Shown one piece after another: positions 56,283 through 64,000 of a DNA stretch of 64,000 nt. This stretch comes from Xenophilus arseniciresistens. GTDB taxonomy: Bacteria > Pseudomonadota > Gammaproteobacteria > Burkholderiales > Burkholderiaceae_C. A program made the position numbers and the translations under genes. A model generated the notes under the pieces. The model was not told the origin of the DNA, did no database searches, and saw only the letters and a program-made list of their open reading frames with translations. The DNA lies in the NCBI RefSeq assembly GCF_028023875.1, contig NZ_JAQIPB010000008.1, positions 247,414 through 311,413 on the forward strand, written 5' to 3'. Position 1 is the stretch's first letter, and each line of letters opens with the position of its first letter.

Positions 56283-59200
56283 GGTTGAATAATATTCAAA
56301 TGACCATTGCTGGTCCAAGGTCCAGATGGATGGATGCGCCCTTGAAAATTTGCTTGAATACCGGTTGTGGCAAAGGAGCTTACCTTATTTGCAGGAGGGC
56401 GATACTGTCGAAGCCCATCCATGCTAACCAATGTTTTTCCATCACTCGCTACGGTGTAACCCGCTCCAACCCAAGCTTCTCCAAGCCGCGCCGCCTGCTC
56501 AGCTGTCGCTTTGCCAAGGCCAAAATTACTTGCGCGCGTAACACGTCCAAGTGATGCTTCCCGCAGGATGCCAAGTTCTTGGGCGATGATTTTTGACTCT
56601 GCTGCTGCCTCTCTAATTGCTTTCGCTCCAACTGACGCGCCAGGTATTATTGCCCCAATTCCCGCAAAGAATCGCTCAGCCCCGGAAAGGTCAGCTTGGG
56701 TAATTAATGTGTTGCCTGTGAGTGCCTCATACAAGCTTACAACATTTCCATAGAGGGGCAACAACTCAGAAATGACTTCCCCTAGACGAGTCGCCTGTTC
56801 ACCGTCAAGTGCGGAGTGCCGCTGCGATTCAAGAAGATTTGCAGCTCCTTCAAGCTTCTGCAACTTGAGGTCATTTTCTTGAAATTCTTGCACCGTGCAT
56901 TCGCTGCCACATTGGGCAGTTAGGCGAGCATTTTCTTTTGCCAGAAGCTCTCGAACATTTGCGTATGGAGAGTGACTGATGTAGTTATTCGCCGCCGCAT
57001 TGGCCCCAGCCTGCGCGCCCAAGTTGATCTGACCGGCATCCCCGCCCGCGATGGCCACCGCCAGGCCGCTGATCATGGAAGCGAATGCCACCGTGTCGGG
57101 CTGCCTGCCATAGGCGCTGGCGGCCAGCTCGCCGACCGCCGCACCCAGCGCGCCGGCCGCACAGCCCTCGGCGCTGTCTGCGCGCGCCGCCCCCACTGCG
57201 CAGCCTGCAATGGCGTGCGCCACCGCCTGCGTAAAAGCATTGAGCTGGCCATCCTGCACCAGATTGCCGATGCCATGCGCCGCCTGGGCCGCCGCTGTGT
57301 CCAGAATGGCACCCTTGATCGCATCGCCCAGCGCCTGCCCCAGGCTGCCTCCATTGATCGCCGTGCTGATCACAGCCCGCGCGGCTGCGGCCGTGAGGTT
57401 CTGCTGCAGTTGCGTGAAGAATGGCTGCGCACCGCCGCTGATCGTGGGCAGGCCCACCGGGTTGAGGTTCAACCCCGCCAGCACGCCCCCCGTGACCACG
57501 GCCGTGAGCAGTTGCCGAACGTTCGCGCTGGAGCCCAGTGTCTCCAATGTCGCCCCCAGGTCGAACTGGTTGTTCACTGCCGCCACCGCCGCCTGCGATG
57601 CGAGGGCCGCGATGCCCGCTTCTACCGCACCGCCCGCGACCGCCGAGATGCTGGCGCCCGTGCTGCTCAGGAACGTGCCGCCACCCGATAGATAGACACC
57701 TTCGCCAGCGCCAACGGCAACGGCCTCACCTGCCGCGGCACCGCCAACCTCAGCCCATGGCCCCACAAAGTACACCGTCACCAGCGTCAGGATCGCAGCC
57801 CCCTCGGGCGTGAGGCCCTGCCGGTCGTTGTCCCACTGCCGGTGGACTTCCTCGACCTGCTGCCAGTTCACCCGGCCTTGCAAGGCCGGGTCCTTGTTCA
57901 GTTGATCGACCCAGCCCATGCCTGGCTGCTGCGCCAACTGCGTCAGGCTGTCTCGCGCACCTATTCCTGCCTGCACCCGGTTGGCGTTGATGCTCAGGCT
58001 GCCGGCGTGGATCTGGTTGTAGTGCGTGCGCTGGTCGCTCTGACCCCCATCGCGAGAGACCTGATAGACCAGGTCCCGCCCCTGGCTGGTCGTCTGGGTG
58101 CTGTGCTCGGTGCCCTGGGTGCCCATGACCAGCGTGTCGGCTTGCAGCTTCACGGCGCCTGGGGCGTTGATGCGGGCGCCCGCCAGGGCCAGGGTGTCGG
58201 TGGCCGTGATGCTCACGTTGGCGCCCGTGATGCTGGAGCGCACCAGCGTCGAATCGCTGACCTGCGTCTGGGTGCTCTCGCGTGCCTTGAAGCCCTCACC
58301 CACGTCCGTGAGCACGGCGATCTGGCCGAAGTCATACCAGGGGCTGCGTGTGCCGGTGGAGCCGGTGACCGTTTGCGTGTCGGTGGCGCCCTGGATGAGC
58401 ACATTGCCGCCTGTGATGGACACATCCTTGGCGGCGGCAACCTCCACGCCTTGCAGCAAGACGTTGTTCTGGCCGCTCAGAAGCACGCCGCCCTGGCTGC
58501 TGGTGATGGTGCTGACCGCGCTGGTGTCGGAGCCGACGGCGATCTGCGTGCTGCTGTGTTGGCCCGAGGGCAGCACCAGCGGCACGCCCACGGTCGCCAT
58601 GCCCGCGGCCACGCCACCCAGGCTGATGCCGCGTTCGTCGCGCTCGAGCCCGATGCTGCCTTCGTAGGTGTTGCGCCCCTCGGTGATGGTGAGGTTGCGC
58701 CCCGCGGCAATGGCCACGCCGTCGGTGCCGCGGATCGTGGAGCCCACGATGTTGATGTCCTGCTTGGCCCCGAGTGCCACAACGCCGCCGCTGAGCTGGC
58801 TGCCTACGCTGGTGCTGCTGCTGAAGTCGCCGGAAAAGCTGTTGGCCGTGCGGCTCAAGGCCGTGCGATCAGTCCATTGGGCCGAATAGCTGCCCGAACT
58901 GGTGGATTGCCCGTCGCCGATGTTGAGGTCTCGCCCGGCCTGCGCGCTCAGCAGCCCTGTGGCCTCAACATTGGCCTGACGCAGATTGATGTCGCGTGTG
59001 GCGTTGAGGGCCAGGGTGCCATGGGTGCTGAGCGTGCTGCCATGCTCCTGGGTTGCGCTGGCCGACAGCTGGGCGCTGGTGCTCGCCGCACTCATCTGCG
59101 AGGAGGTCTGCACGGTGCCGATGTTGATGTCGTTCTTGGCCGTGATGGCGGTGAGCGAGTGTGCGCCGTCGTTGCGCATATGGGCACCGAAGAGATTCGC

Positions 59201-60703
59201 ATCTCTGCCTGCACTGACAGTGAGCAGACCCCCTGGGTTGCTGACGTAAAGCCCTGCAACTCGGTCAATGACGCTGTTGCCTGCGGTGCCGTGCGCCACG
59301 GTGGTGACCACGTTGATATCCCGCCCGGCTTGCAGTGAGAGCCCCTCTCGCGCATCGATGCGCCCGCCGAGGTTGTTGATGTCCACGTCTGCTGCCAGTG
59401 CGACTTGGCCGCCCGAGATCCGCCCGCCGAGGTTGTCGATGGTGCTGGCTTTGATGTCGACAACTTGCCGTCCAGCGAGAACCCCTGTATTGACGAGAGT
59501 GTTCGTCTTGCCGTCGATGTTCAGCCGCTCTGCGGAAAGCAGCGCCCCTGAGCCATCGATGTCGCCGGGGCGCACGCGCACATAGACCTGGGGCACCAGA
59601 ACGCGCTGGGTGCTGCCGTCCGGCAAGGTGACGCTTTGCTCGATCAGCCAGACGATGTCGCTGGTCAACTGGGCCATCTGCTCGGCCGTCAAGGCGATGC
59701 CCGGCACCAGGCCGTACGCCTTGGCAAAGGTCGCGCCGGCGTTCATGAGCGCGGTGTACTGGGCTTCGTCACTGCCAAAGCCTGCCAGATATCGATAGCC
59801 GGTGAGCTGGGCGATCTGCTCGCGGATCAGGCGCTGCTCGTAGAAGCCGTCGCCCAGCCGCTTGAGGACGCTATCCGCATCCAGGCCCAGGGTGTTCAGC
59901 AAATAGTCGCTGGACAGCCAGGTCCGGTAGTCGGCGAAGCGCGGATCGGTCGCCACGAGGTAGCGGCCAGCGCCCGCGTTGATCCCAAAAAGGCTTGCCG
60001 TGGGAACGCTTGTCTGCTGCGCGCTGGTGCGCACGACCACGGGCGTCGTGGTGCTGGCGCCTGCGTTCTCGTTGAAAACGATGTTGCCAGCCGGATCGAT
60101 GGTCGTTGCCTTGGACTGAACGACTGCTCCCACCTTGGCCGCCACCTCCATGATCGCGCCTGGGCCTCCTGCGCCAACCACGCTGCCGGTGTTTCCGACC
60201 TCGCGGTTGCTGCTGCCCACTGCGGCCGAGCCCATGGCATAGCCGGTCGTTGCGTTCACGTGCTGGGCATAGACAAGCGATCCGACATCCACCGTCGTAT
60301 GCGTCGTGACCGGAGCCAGCACCAGCGGCGGAATTTCCGGCCCGTGGCCCGGCCGGTTCGGGTTCCACGTGACGATGACACCGCTGGTGGTAACGGTGCT
60401 CTGACCTTGGGTGGTTTCGTTCGCCACATCGGCCGCGTTCAGCGCACCGCCAGCAATGATCTGGCTGTCGCGGTTGCGCACATGGCCGTTGAGCGTCATG
60501 TCGCCGCCAGACACGATGCGGGCCGGATCGCTCCGGGTGGCGACGTCCTTCTCACTGGAGGTGGAGGTGTACCAGTCCGACCACCCCTTGCCGACGATGC
60601 TGACGTTGCCATTGGCGTCAGTGTGATAGACCAGCCGCGTCTTCATATCGCCCAGGGTGTCCGAGTAGCTCCATCTTCTACCGTCCAGCGTCACCAGCTC
60701 CAC
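56279..60703 (-). CDS. Orphan CdiA fragment 2, 3' part with toxin region CT2
   Basis: 1474-codon frame continuing the FHA-type repeat protein started at 62763 but in a different frame. Contents: a HVELVTLDG/WSYSD segment, YLVATDPRFADYRTWLSSDYL, FHA-type repeats with NxxG periodicity, the glycine-rich stretch and AAANNY at about 56980. The unique end holds a PT-TG-like pre-toxin (LPLYGNVVSLYEALTGN) and a final domain with SMDGLRQYRPP, TGIQANFQGR and SNGHLNI. That last domain recurs at the ends of CdiA/FHA proteins; I do not assign its activity. No true start codon is present. Confidence 0.8.
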   Translation of the reverse strand: MELVTLDGRRWSYSDTLGDMKTRLVYHTDANGNVSIVGKGWSDWYTSTSSEKDVATRSDPARIVSGGDMTLNGHVRNRDSQIIAGGALNAADVANETTQGQSTVTTSGVIVTWNPNRPGHGPEIPPLVLAPVTTHTTVDVGSLVYAQHVNATTGYAMGSAAVGSSNREVGNTGSVVGAGGPGAIMEVAAKVGAVVQSKATTIDPAGNIVFNENAGASTTTPVVVRTSAQQTSVPTASLFGINAGAGRYLVATDPRFADYRTWLSSDYLLNTLGLDADSVLKRLGDGFYEQRLIREQIAQLTGYRYLAGFGSDEAQYTALMNAGATFAKAYGLVPGIALTAEQMAQLTSDIVWLIEQSVTLPDGSTQRVLVPQVYVRVRPGDIDGSGALLSAERLNIDGKTNTLVNTGVLAGRQVVDIKASTIDNLGGRISGGQVALAADVDINNLGGRIDAREGLSLQAGRDINVVTTVAHGTAGNSVIDRVAGLYVSNPGGLLTVSAGRDANLFGAHMRNDGAHSLTAITAKNDINIGTVQTSSQMSAASTSAQLSASATQEHGSTLSTHGTLALNATRDINLRQANVEATGLLSAQAGRDLNIGDGQSTSSGSYSAQWTDRTALSRTANSFSGDFSSSTSVGSQLSGGVVALGAKQDINIVGSTIRGTDGVAIAAGRNLTITEGRNTYEGSIGLERDERGISLGGVAAGMATVGVPLVLPSGQHSSTQIAVGSDTSAVSTITSSQGGVLLSGQNNVLLQGVEVAAAKDVSITGGNVLIQGATDTQTVTGSTGTRSPWYDFGQIAVLTDVGEGFKARESTQTQVSDSTLVRSSITGANVSITATDTLALAGARINAPGAVKLQADTLVMGTQGTEHSTQTTSQGRDLVYQVSRDGGQSDQRTHYNQIHAGSLSINANRVQAGIGARDSLTQLAQQPGMGWVDQLNKDPALQGRVNWQQVEEVHRQWDNDRQGLTPEGAAILTLVTVYFVGPWAEVGGAAAGEAVAVGAGEGVYLSGGGTFLSSTGASISAVAGGAVEAGIAALASQAAVAAVNNQFDLGATLETLGSSANVRQLLTAVVTGGVLAGLNLNPVGLPTISGGAQPFFTQLQQNLTAAAARAVISTAINGGSLGQALGDAIKGAILDTAAAQAAHGIGNLVQDGQLNAFTQAVAHAIAGCAVGAARADSAEGCAAGALGAAVGELAASAYGRQPDTVAFASMISGLAVAIAGGDAGQINLGAQAGANAAANNYISHSPYANVRELLAKENARLTAQCGSECTVQEFQENDLKLQKLEGAANLLESQRHSALDGEQATRLGEVISELLPLYGNVVSLYEALTGNTLITQADLSGAERFFAGIGAIIPGASVGAKAIREAAAESKIIAQELGILREASLGRVTRASNFGLGKATAEQAARLGEAWVGAGYTVASDGKTLVSMDGLRQYRPPANKVSSFATTGIQANFQGRIHPSGPWTSNGHLNIIQP

Positions 60704-62763
60704 GTGTTGCTCTGGCTGCTGACCTTGCCGATCTGCAATTGCGTGTCGACATTGTTGATGGCACTCATGCTGATGGACATGGCCCCCAGCGACTCGATGG
60801 TGGCGCTTTCGTTGTTCAGCACCGCGCCTTGACCCACTGCGTAGTGATCGCCGTCCAGTGCCCCGCCAATCACCAGATCGCCACTGCTGAACATCAGTGC
60901 CCGGTTGCGGTTGTTGATCTCGGTTGCACCGATGTCCAGGAAGTCGCGGGCTGCAATGGTGGCAGCCGAGGTGGCACCCGCCACCGTTTCTGCATCGTTG
61001 TTGAGCTGCCTGGCACCGATGGAAAGCTGGTCGCCATAAATGCGTCCGGTCCCGATGTTGCCCAGCACATCGGCCTGGATCAACGTCATACCGGCGCTGT
61101 CGATCAGCCCGCGATTGCTGAGCGTGCCTGCCTTGACGGTCGTGCGGGCTCCCGACATCTCTGCATGGACCGCATTGATCACCTCATTGCCGCTCACGTT
61201 GAGTGCCTGGCCCGCCAACAGCTTGCCGTTATTGGTCAGCTTGCCCGTGGTGCCGTAGCTCAGGTTGCCATTGGCAATGACTTCGGCGTTGTTGGTGACG
61301 TCTTGCGAGAGCGCCACCGTCAGGTCCTGGTTGGACACCAGGGTTCCATCGCCGCTGAAGCGGGCAGCATCGAGCAGCACGCCCTTGCCTGCCTCCAGCG
61401 TCCCGCCCGTATTGATGACCGCCAGGGTCTTGGCAGCCGGGTTCGCTCGGTTGGGATCGAGGATGGCCAGGGTGTCGCCTGCCGATATCAGGCCATCGGC
61501 ATTGTTGACCGTGCCGCCGCTGGTGATGGTGGTGTTGACGTCCGAGCGGATGGCGCCTGCACCGTTGTGCAGGCTGCTGACGTTGAGAGCGACGTTCTTG
61601 CCTTCGATGCCCTGGTCGGTGCCCTGGGTGCTGGCGTTGAGGATGTCGGCGGCACTGAGCGTCGTCGTCTGCAGGGCGCGGATCAGGCCACTTGTGTTGT
61701 GGATGCTGCCGGCAGCCAGGGTGAGGTCGCCCATGGCCTGGGTTTGACCGCCGGTGTTGTCGTAAGCAGCGCCGTTCGTGTCAACGCTGAGGGCATCCTG
61801 GCTGAAGACCTGCCCGCCGGCCGTGTTCGAGAACTGCTGGGTGTTTGCCGTGATGGCGCCCTTGGCGCCGATGTAGCCGGCGGTATTGGTCACGGCGCCA
61901 GCGTTCAGCACCAGGGTATCGGCGCTGATGATGCCGCCCTGGCCGTTGGCGTAGCCCGCGGCGTTGGTGTTGCTCAGCGCCTGACCCTGCGTGTCGAGGG
62001 TGAGCGCGCCGCCGGACTGGATCAGGCCGGCGTCGTTGAGCAGCACGCCCGTTTTGAGGTGGATGCCCTGGGTGGCCGCAAGGGTGCCCAGGGCGTTGGT
62101 CAGTTGCTGGCCGCGGGTGTCGATGGCGATGCGCTCACCAAAGACCTTGCCTGCGCTGTTGTCCAGCCCTGCGCCAGACACCAGCGTGGTCGCACCGCCG
62201 GCCTGCAGGCTGCCGCCTCTGTTCGTGGTGGCGCCGCTGGTGGTGACGCTGAGCTTGCCGCCGACCGCCGCAGTCGTGCCGCCGTCGTTGTTCAGGCTGG
62301 CGGCATGGATGGTCGTGTTGTTGTTCGCCGCCAGGGTCCCGCCCTGGTTGCTGACTGCGCCCGCGACGGTGGCCGCAAGGTCGCCGACGGCCGTGATGCG
62401 GCCGCCGGCATCGTTGTGAAGGCTGCCGGCCTGGACGGTGGTGTTGCCACCGGCCCCGATCTCGCCGTGGTTGCTGTTGTCCAGCGCATCGGTGGTGCTG
62501 ATGACAAGGCTCGAAGTCCCGGTGGTGCGAAGCTTGCCGCCGTGGTTCGTCAGGCTGCCTGCGGCCACGTTCATCGGGCCATTGCTGGCGATGTTGCCGC
62601 CCGTGTTGTCGGCTGCGCCGACGACGGTGATGCGCGTGGCTTGAGTGCCCGTCTGAATGATCTCGCCACCGCGGTTGCTCAGGGCTGCCGCATCGATGGT
62701 GATCTGGCGGGCCATCACCGCACTGCTCGCTGCTCCGTTCGAGAATCGACCTGCCTCAGCCAA
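60691..62763 (-). CDS. Orphan CdiA fragment 2, 5' part (FHA repeats), frameshifted
   Basis: 690 codons of FHA/CdiA-type beta-helix repeats (alternating N-x-G-G, ALSNRGG, NNDGG and TNTAGYI units). The frame opens with TTG directly after the upstream immunity gene stop, mid-repeat, so signal peptide, TPS domain and promoter are all missing. It ends early at 60691 (WSW, then TGA) although the protein clearly continues in the -1/+1 frame as HVELVTLDG, so one base has been lost or gained between about 60700 and 60715. It is part of the displaced cassette, not a functional secreted protein. Confidence 0.78.
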   Translation of the reverse strand: MAEAGRFSNGAASSAVMARQITIDAAALSNRGGEIIQTGTQATRITVVGAADNTGGNIASNGPMNVAAGSLTNHGGKLRTTGTSSLVISTTDALDNSNHGEIGAGGNTTVQAGSLHNDAGGRITAVGDLAATVAGAVSNQGGTLAANNNTTIHAASLNNDGGTTAAVGGKLSVTTSGATTNRGGSLQAGGATTLVSGAGLDNSAGKVFGERIAIDTRGQQLTNALGTLAATQGIHLKTGVLLNDAGLIQSGGALTLDTQGQALSNTNAAGYANGQGGIISADTLVLNAGAVTNTAGYIGAKGAITANTQQFSNTAGGQVFSQDALSVDTNGAAYDNTGGQTQAMGDLTLAAGSIHNTSGLIRALQTTTLSAADILNASTQGTDQGIEGKNVALNVSSLHNGAGAIRSDVNTTITSGGTVNNADGLISAGDTLAILDPNRANPAAKTLAVINTGGTLEAGKGVLLDAARFSGDGTLVSNQDLTVALSQDVTNNAEVIANGNLSYGTTGKLTNNGKLLAGQALNVSGNEVINAVHAEMSGARTTVKAGTLSNRGLIDSAGMTLIQADVLGNIGTGRIYGDQLSIGARQLNNDAETVAGATSAATIAARDFLDIGATEINNRNRALMFSSGDLVIGGALDGDHYAVGQGAVLNNESATIESLGAMSISMSAINNVDTQLQIGKVSSQSNTWSW

Positions 62764-63117
62764 TCAGTTCTTTTTCTTGATTATTTTCACGTACTCAAAT
62801 AAAGCAATAAGTATCGCGATTACGTAAATGCCAAGAAATATATAGCTTGCAAGAATCCACATTGAAGAAAAAATCTCGAGCTCTCCGGTTTTAATTTTGT
62901 TCCTCACTTCAAACAAGAGCAAGATCATGACTCCAACAAATACGACTTGGACAGTCGCTGATGCAACGTAAATCCAAACTAGCTTCAGCAATCGATGTGG
63001 CACTTTTATACTCGGATCCCAAGGTTTATTTTTCCCCCACCAGTAATCTTTTGCCAATTCCGAGTCGAGCCCATGCCCTAAGAAGGGTGCGATTAGGTGT
63101 TTCATCAATTTTTTCAT
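62764..63117 (-). CDS. Putative membrane immunity protein of the right-hand CdiA
   Basis: 117 aa with two transmembrane helices (YVASATVQVVFVGVMILLLF and ILASYIFLGIYVIAILIALF) and Lys-rich ends. ATG 63117 overlaps the toxin frame stop (ATGA). It is strongly AT-biased compared with the cdiA repeats. A membrane-embedded immunity protein suits a toxin region acting at the inner membrane; this is inference, and no family is recognised. Confidence 0.62.
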   Translation of the reverse strand: MKKLMKHLIAPFLGHGLDSELAKDYWWGKNKPWDPSIKVPHRLLKLVWIYVASATVQVVFVGVMILLLFEVRNKIKTGELEIFSSMWILASYIFLGIYVIAILIALFEYVKIIKKKN

Positions 63118-64000
63118 TTTTCCCAAATTGGTGTCGTCCACCACGACTGAGCTGAATTGGTAATTCCTGTGGAGTTTATCCATCCAAACGTAGCATAACC
63201 TGTAACAGCCCCAAGCGCTGACGTTCCGATGGTGTTCGCGCTCACAGGAAAAATTGTGTGAGGAAACCCTAATGCAAAATTGCTGTATCTTCGCATCAAC
63301 CCCGCGCCTACGAATCCCGTTCCAGCCGCGGCAACGAGACCAGCGGGCGTCGAATCTTCTCTGTTTATTCCAAGGTAAATCAGGCTAGACAGACTCGAGC
63401 TCACTGAGGCACCTCCCAACAACTGAGCAACTCCCAGAGTCGTTGCAGGTTGAATTCCTGTCTGCCATCGCCAAATGGCTGCGGCGCCGCCAGGAACGGA
63501 AAATGGAGCAGCAAGCGCTATCCCATCCGCGGTGCTTTGAGCCATTAAGCCAGAAGTAGAATTCACGAATGGCGAAACTATAGGTCCCGCCGTTGCAAAA
63601 GAAACGCCATTAAGTGAAACAATTCCCTGGCTGTTGACGAAAACGTGGTTGCCAGCGGCTTGCGCCCGTTGGACCTCTGCTCGACACGCCGCAGAGCCGC
63701 TCCCATCTGCGCACGCCGTTCGCAATGCGGTGTCACGACTTGCAGAAACTTGCGCCAACTGATTTCGCGTATCGCACGCAGATCGCTCGCCGTTGTTGCA
63801 AGCACTTGCAGCGGCGTCCTATCGCTCTTGCTCCGACAGCGCCAACATGCTGGGGCGCCTGTGAGTCAACCAATTGTTCTCGGCCGCATTGAGTCCGGCT
63901 TGCCCTCCAATGCTCGCACCAGCGGAAGGATTTTGACCGTTGACGATGGCTCCTGCCACCCACCCCAATGTCTGACTGGCATAAAGCGTTTGGGCGCGCA
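63114..64000 (-). pseudogene. CdiA C-terminus (CT3) interrupted by an in-frame stop; gene continues beyond window
   Basis: From the right edge the minus strand reads the end of a cdiA gene: GWVAGAIVNGQNPSAGASIG and NAAENNWLTHRRP, the pre-toxin with the ENN motif. After SEQER comes TAG at 63821-63819. The same frame continues without a break: ASACNNGERSACDTRNQLA (usual pre-toxin Cys region) and then a hydrophobic Gly/Ala/Ser-rich CT ending at 63114. A single base change (TAC/TAT to TAG) at a position that is normally Tyr explains it. The immunity gene follows intact. The protein would end before its toxin. Confidence 0.8.

Noticed and set aside
57842..59338. 498-codon plus-strand frame across the CdiA fragment, repeated in part at 54681-55874
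   Set aside because: It is the shadow of the duplicated cdiA DNA on the other strand; similarity between the copies follows from the duplication.
52325..64000. Rhs or type VI effector locus
   Set aside because: The repeats are FHA/CdiA-type (NxxG beta-helix) with pre-toxin ENN/ANN motifs; no YD repeats or PAAR domain are present.

Overview
The window is GC-rich, densely packed with genes, and looks like the chromosome of a beta-proteobacterium of the order Burkholderiales, most likely family Comamonadaceae. This is an inference from codon use, from housekeeping gene order (yebC-purD-hemF-nadD-rsfS-rlmH-maf-rng; tolB-pal-cpoB-tcdA-tRNA-Lys), from a chorismatase-type aryl polyene locus and from a 91-bp intergenic repeat. 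No phylogeny was run.

Layout. 1-5140 (+): the end of an unidentified gene, then a complete type I secretion exporter (ABC ATPase, HlyD adaptor, TolC-like channel). 5173-19042 (-): a VpsR-like sigma-54 activator and a Tad/Flp pilus locus running flp, cpaA, a broken tadE, cpaB, rcpA, tadZ, tadA, tadB, tadC, tadD, a DUF3613 gene, two TadE-like pseudopilins and tadG. 19337-26053 (-): an L,D-transpeptidase, a TPR protein, tRNA-Lys, tcdA and the cpoB-pal-tolB envelope genes. 26250-28049 (+): msbA. 28065-35555 (-): a VOC protein and an eight-gene housekeeping operon. 35851-49345: an aryl polyene (xanthomonadin-like) locus in two arms. The plus arm has chorismatase, acyltransferase and glycosyltransferase. 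The minus arm has ACP, a membrane protein, an AMP-ligase/dehydratase fusion, an LpxL-like acyltransferase, a LolA-like protein, an MMPL exporter, a deacetylase, a methyltransferase, a dehydratase and a ketoreductase. A DUF4148-like gene and a two-way terminator lie between the arms. No ketosynthase is present. 49501-52324 (+): a YjgR-like ATPase and an orphan substrate-binding protein.

52325-64000 (-) is a contact-dependent inhibition (CdiA) toxin array. A cdiA gene enters from the right edge. Its C-terminal toxin region is cut off by an in-frame TAG but still has its membrane immunity gene. Next come two promoterless, start-less cdiA 3' fragments, each ending in a different toxin region and its own immunity gene. 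The larger fragment is frameshifted and its immunity gene is Imm8-like. Last comes a scrambled scrap of the same repeat-containing region. This is the arrangement of a bank of silent toxin/immunity cassettes.

A second theme is a 91-bp repeat found four times, at 16974, 41321, 41413 and 48833 (two in tandem). Each copy lies between two minus-strand operon genes and carries a mini-ORF. Its outer edge supplies the ATG of the downstream gene, so it may act as a portable translational-coupling spacer. Two other genes of the aryl polyene locus have N-termini that look built from an inverted piece of the same repeat.
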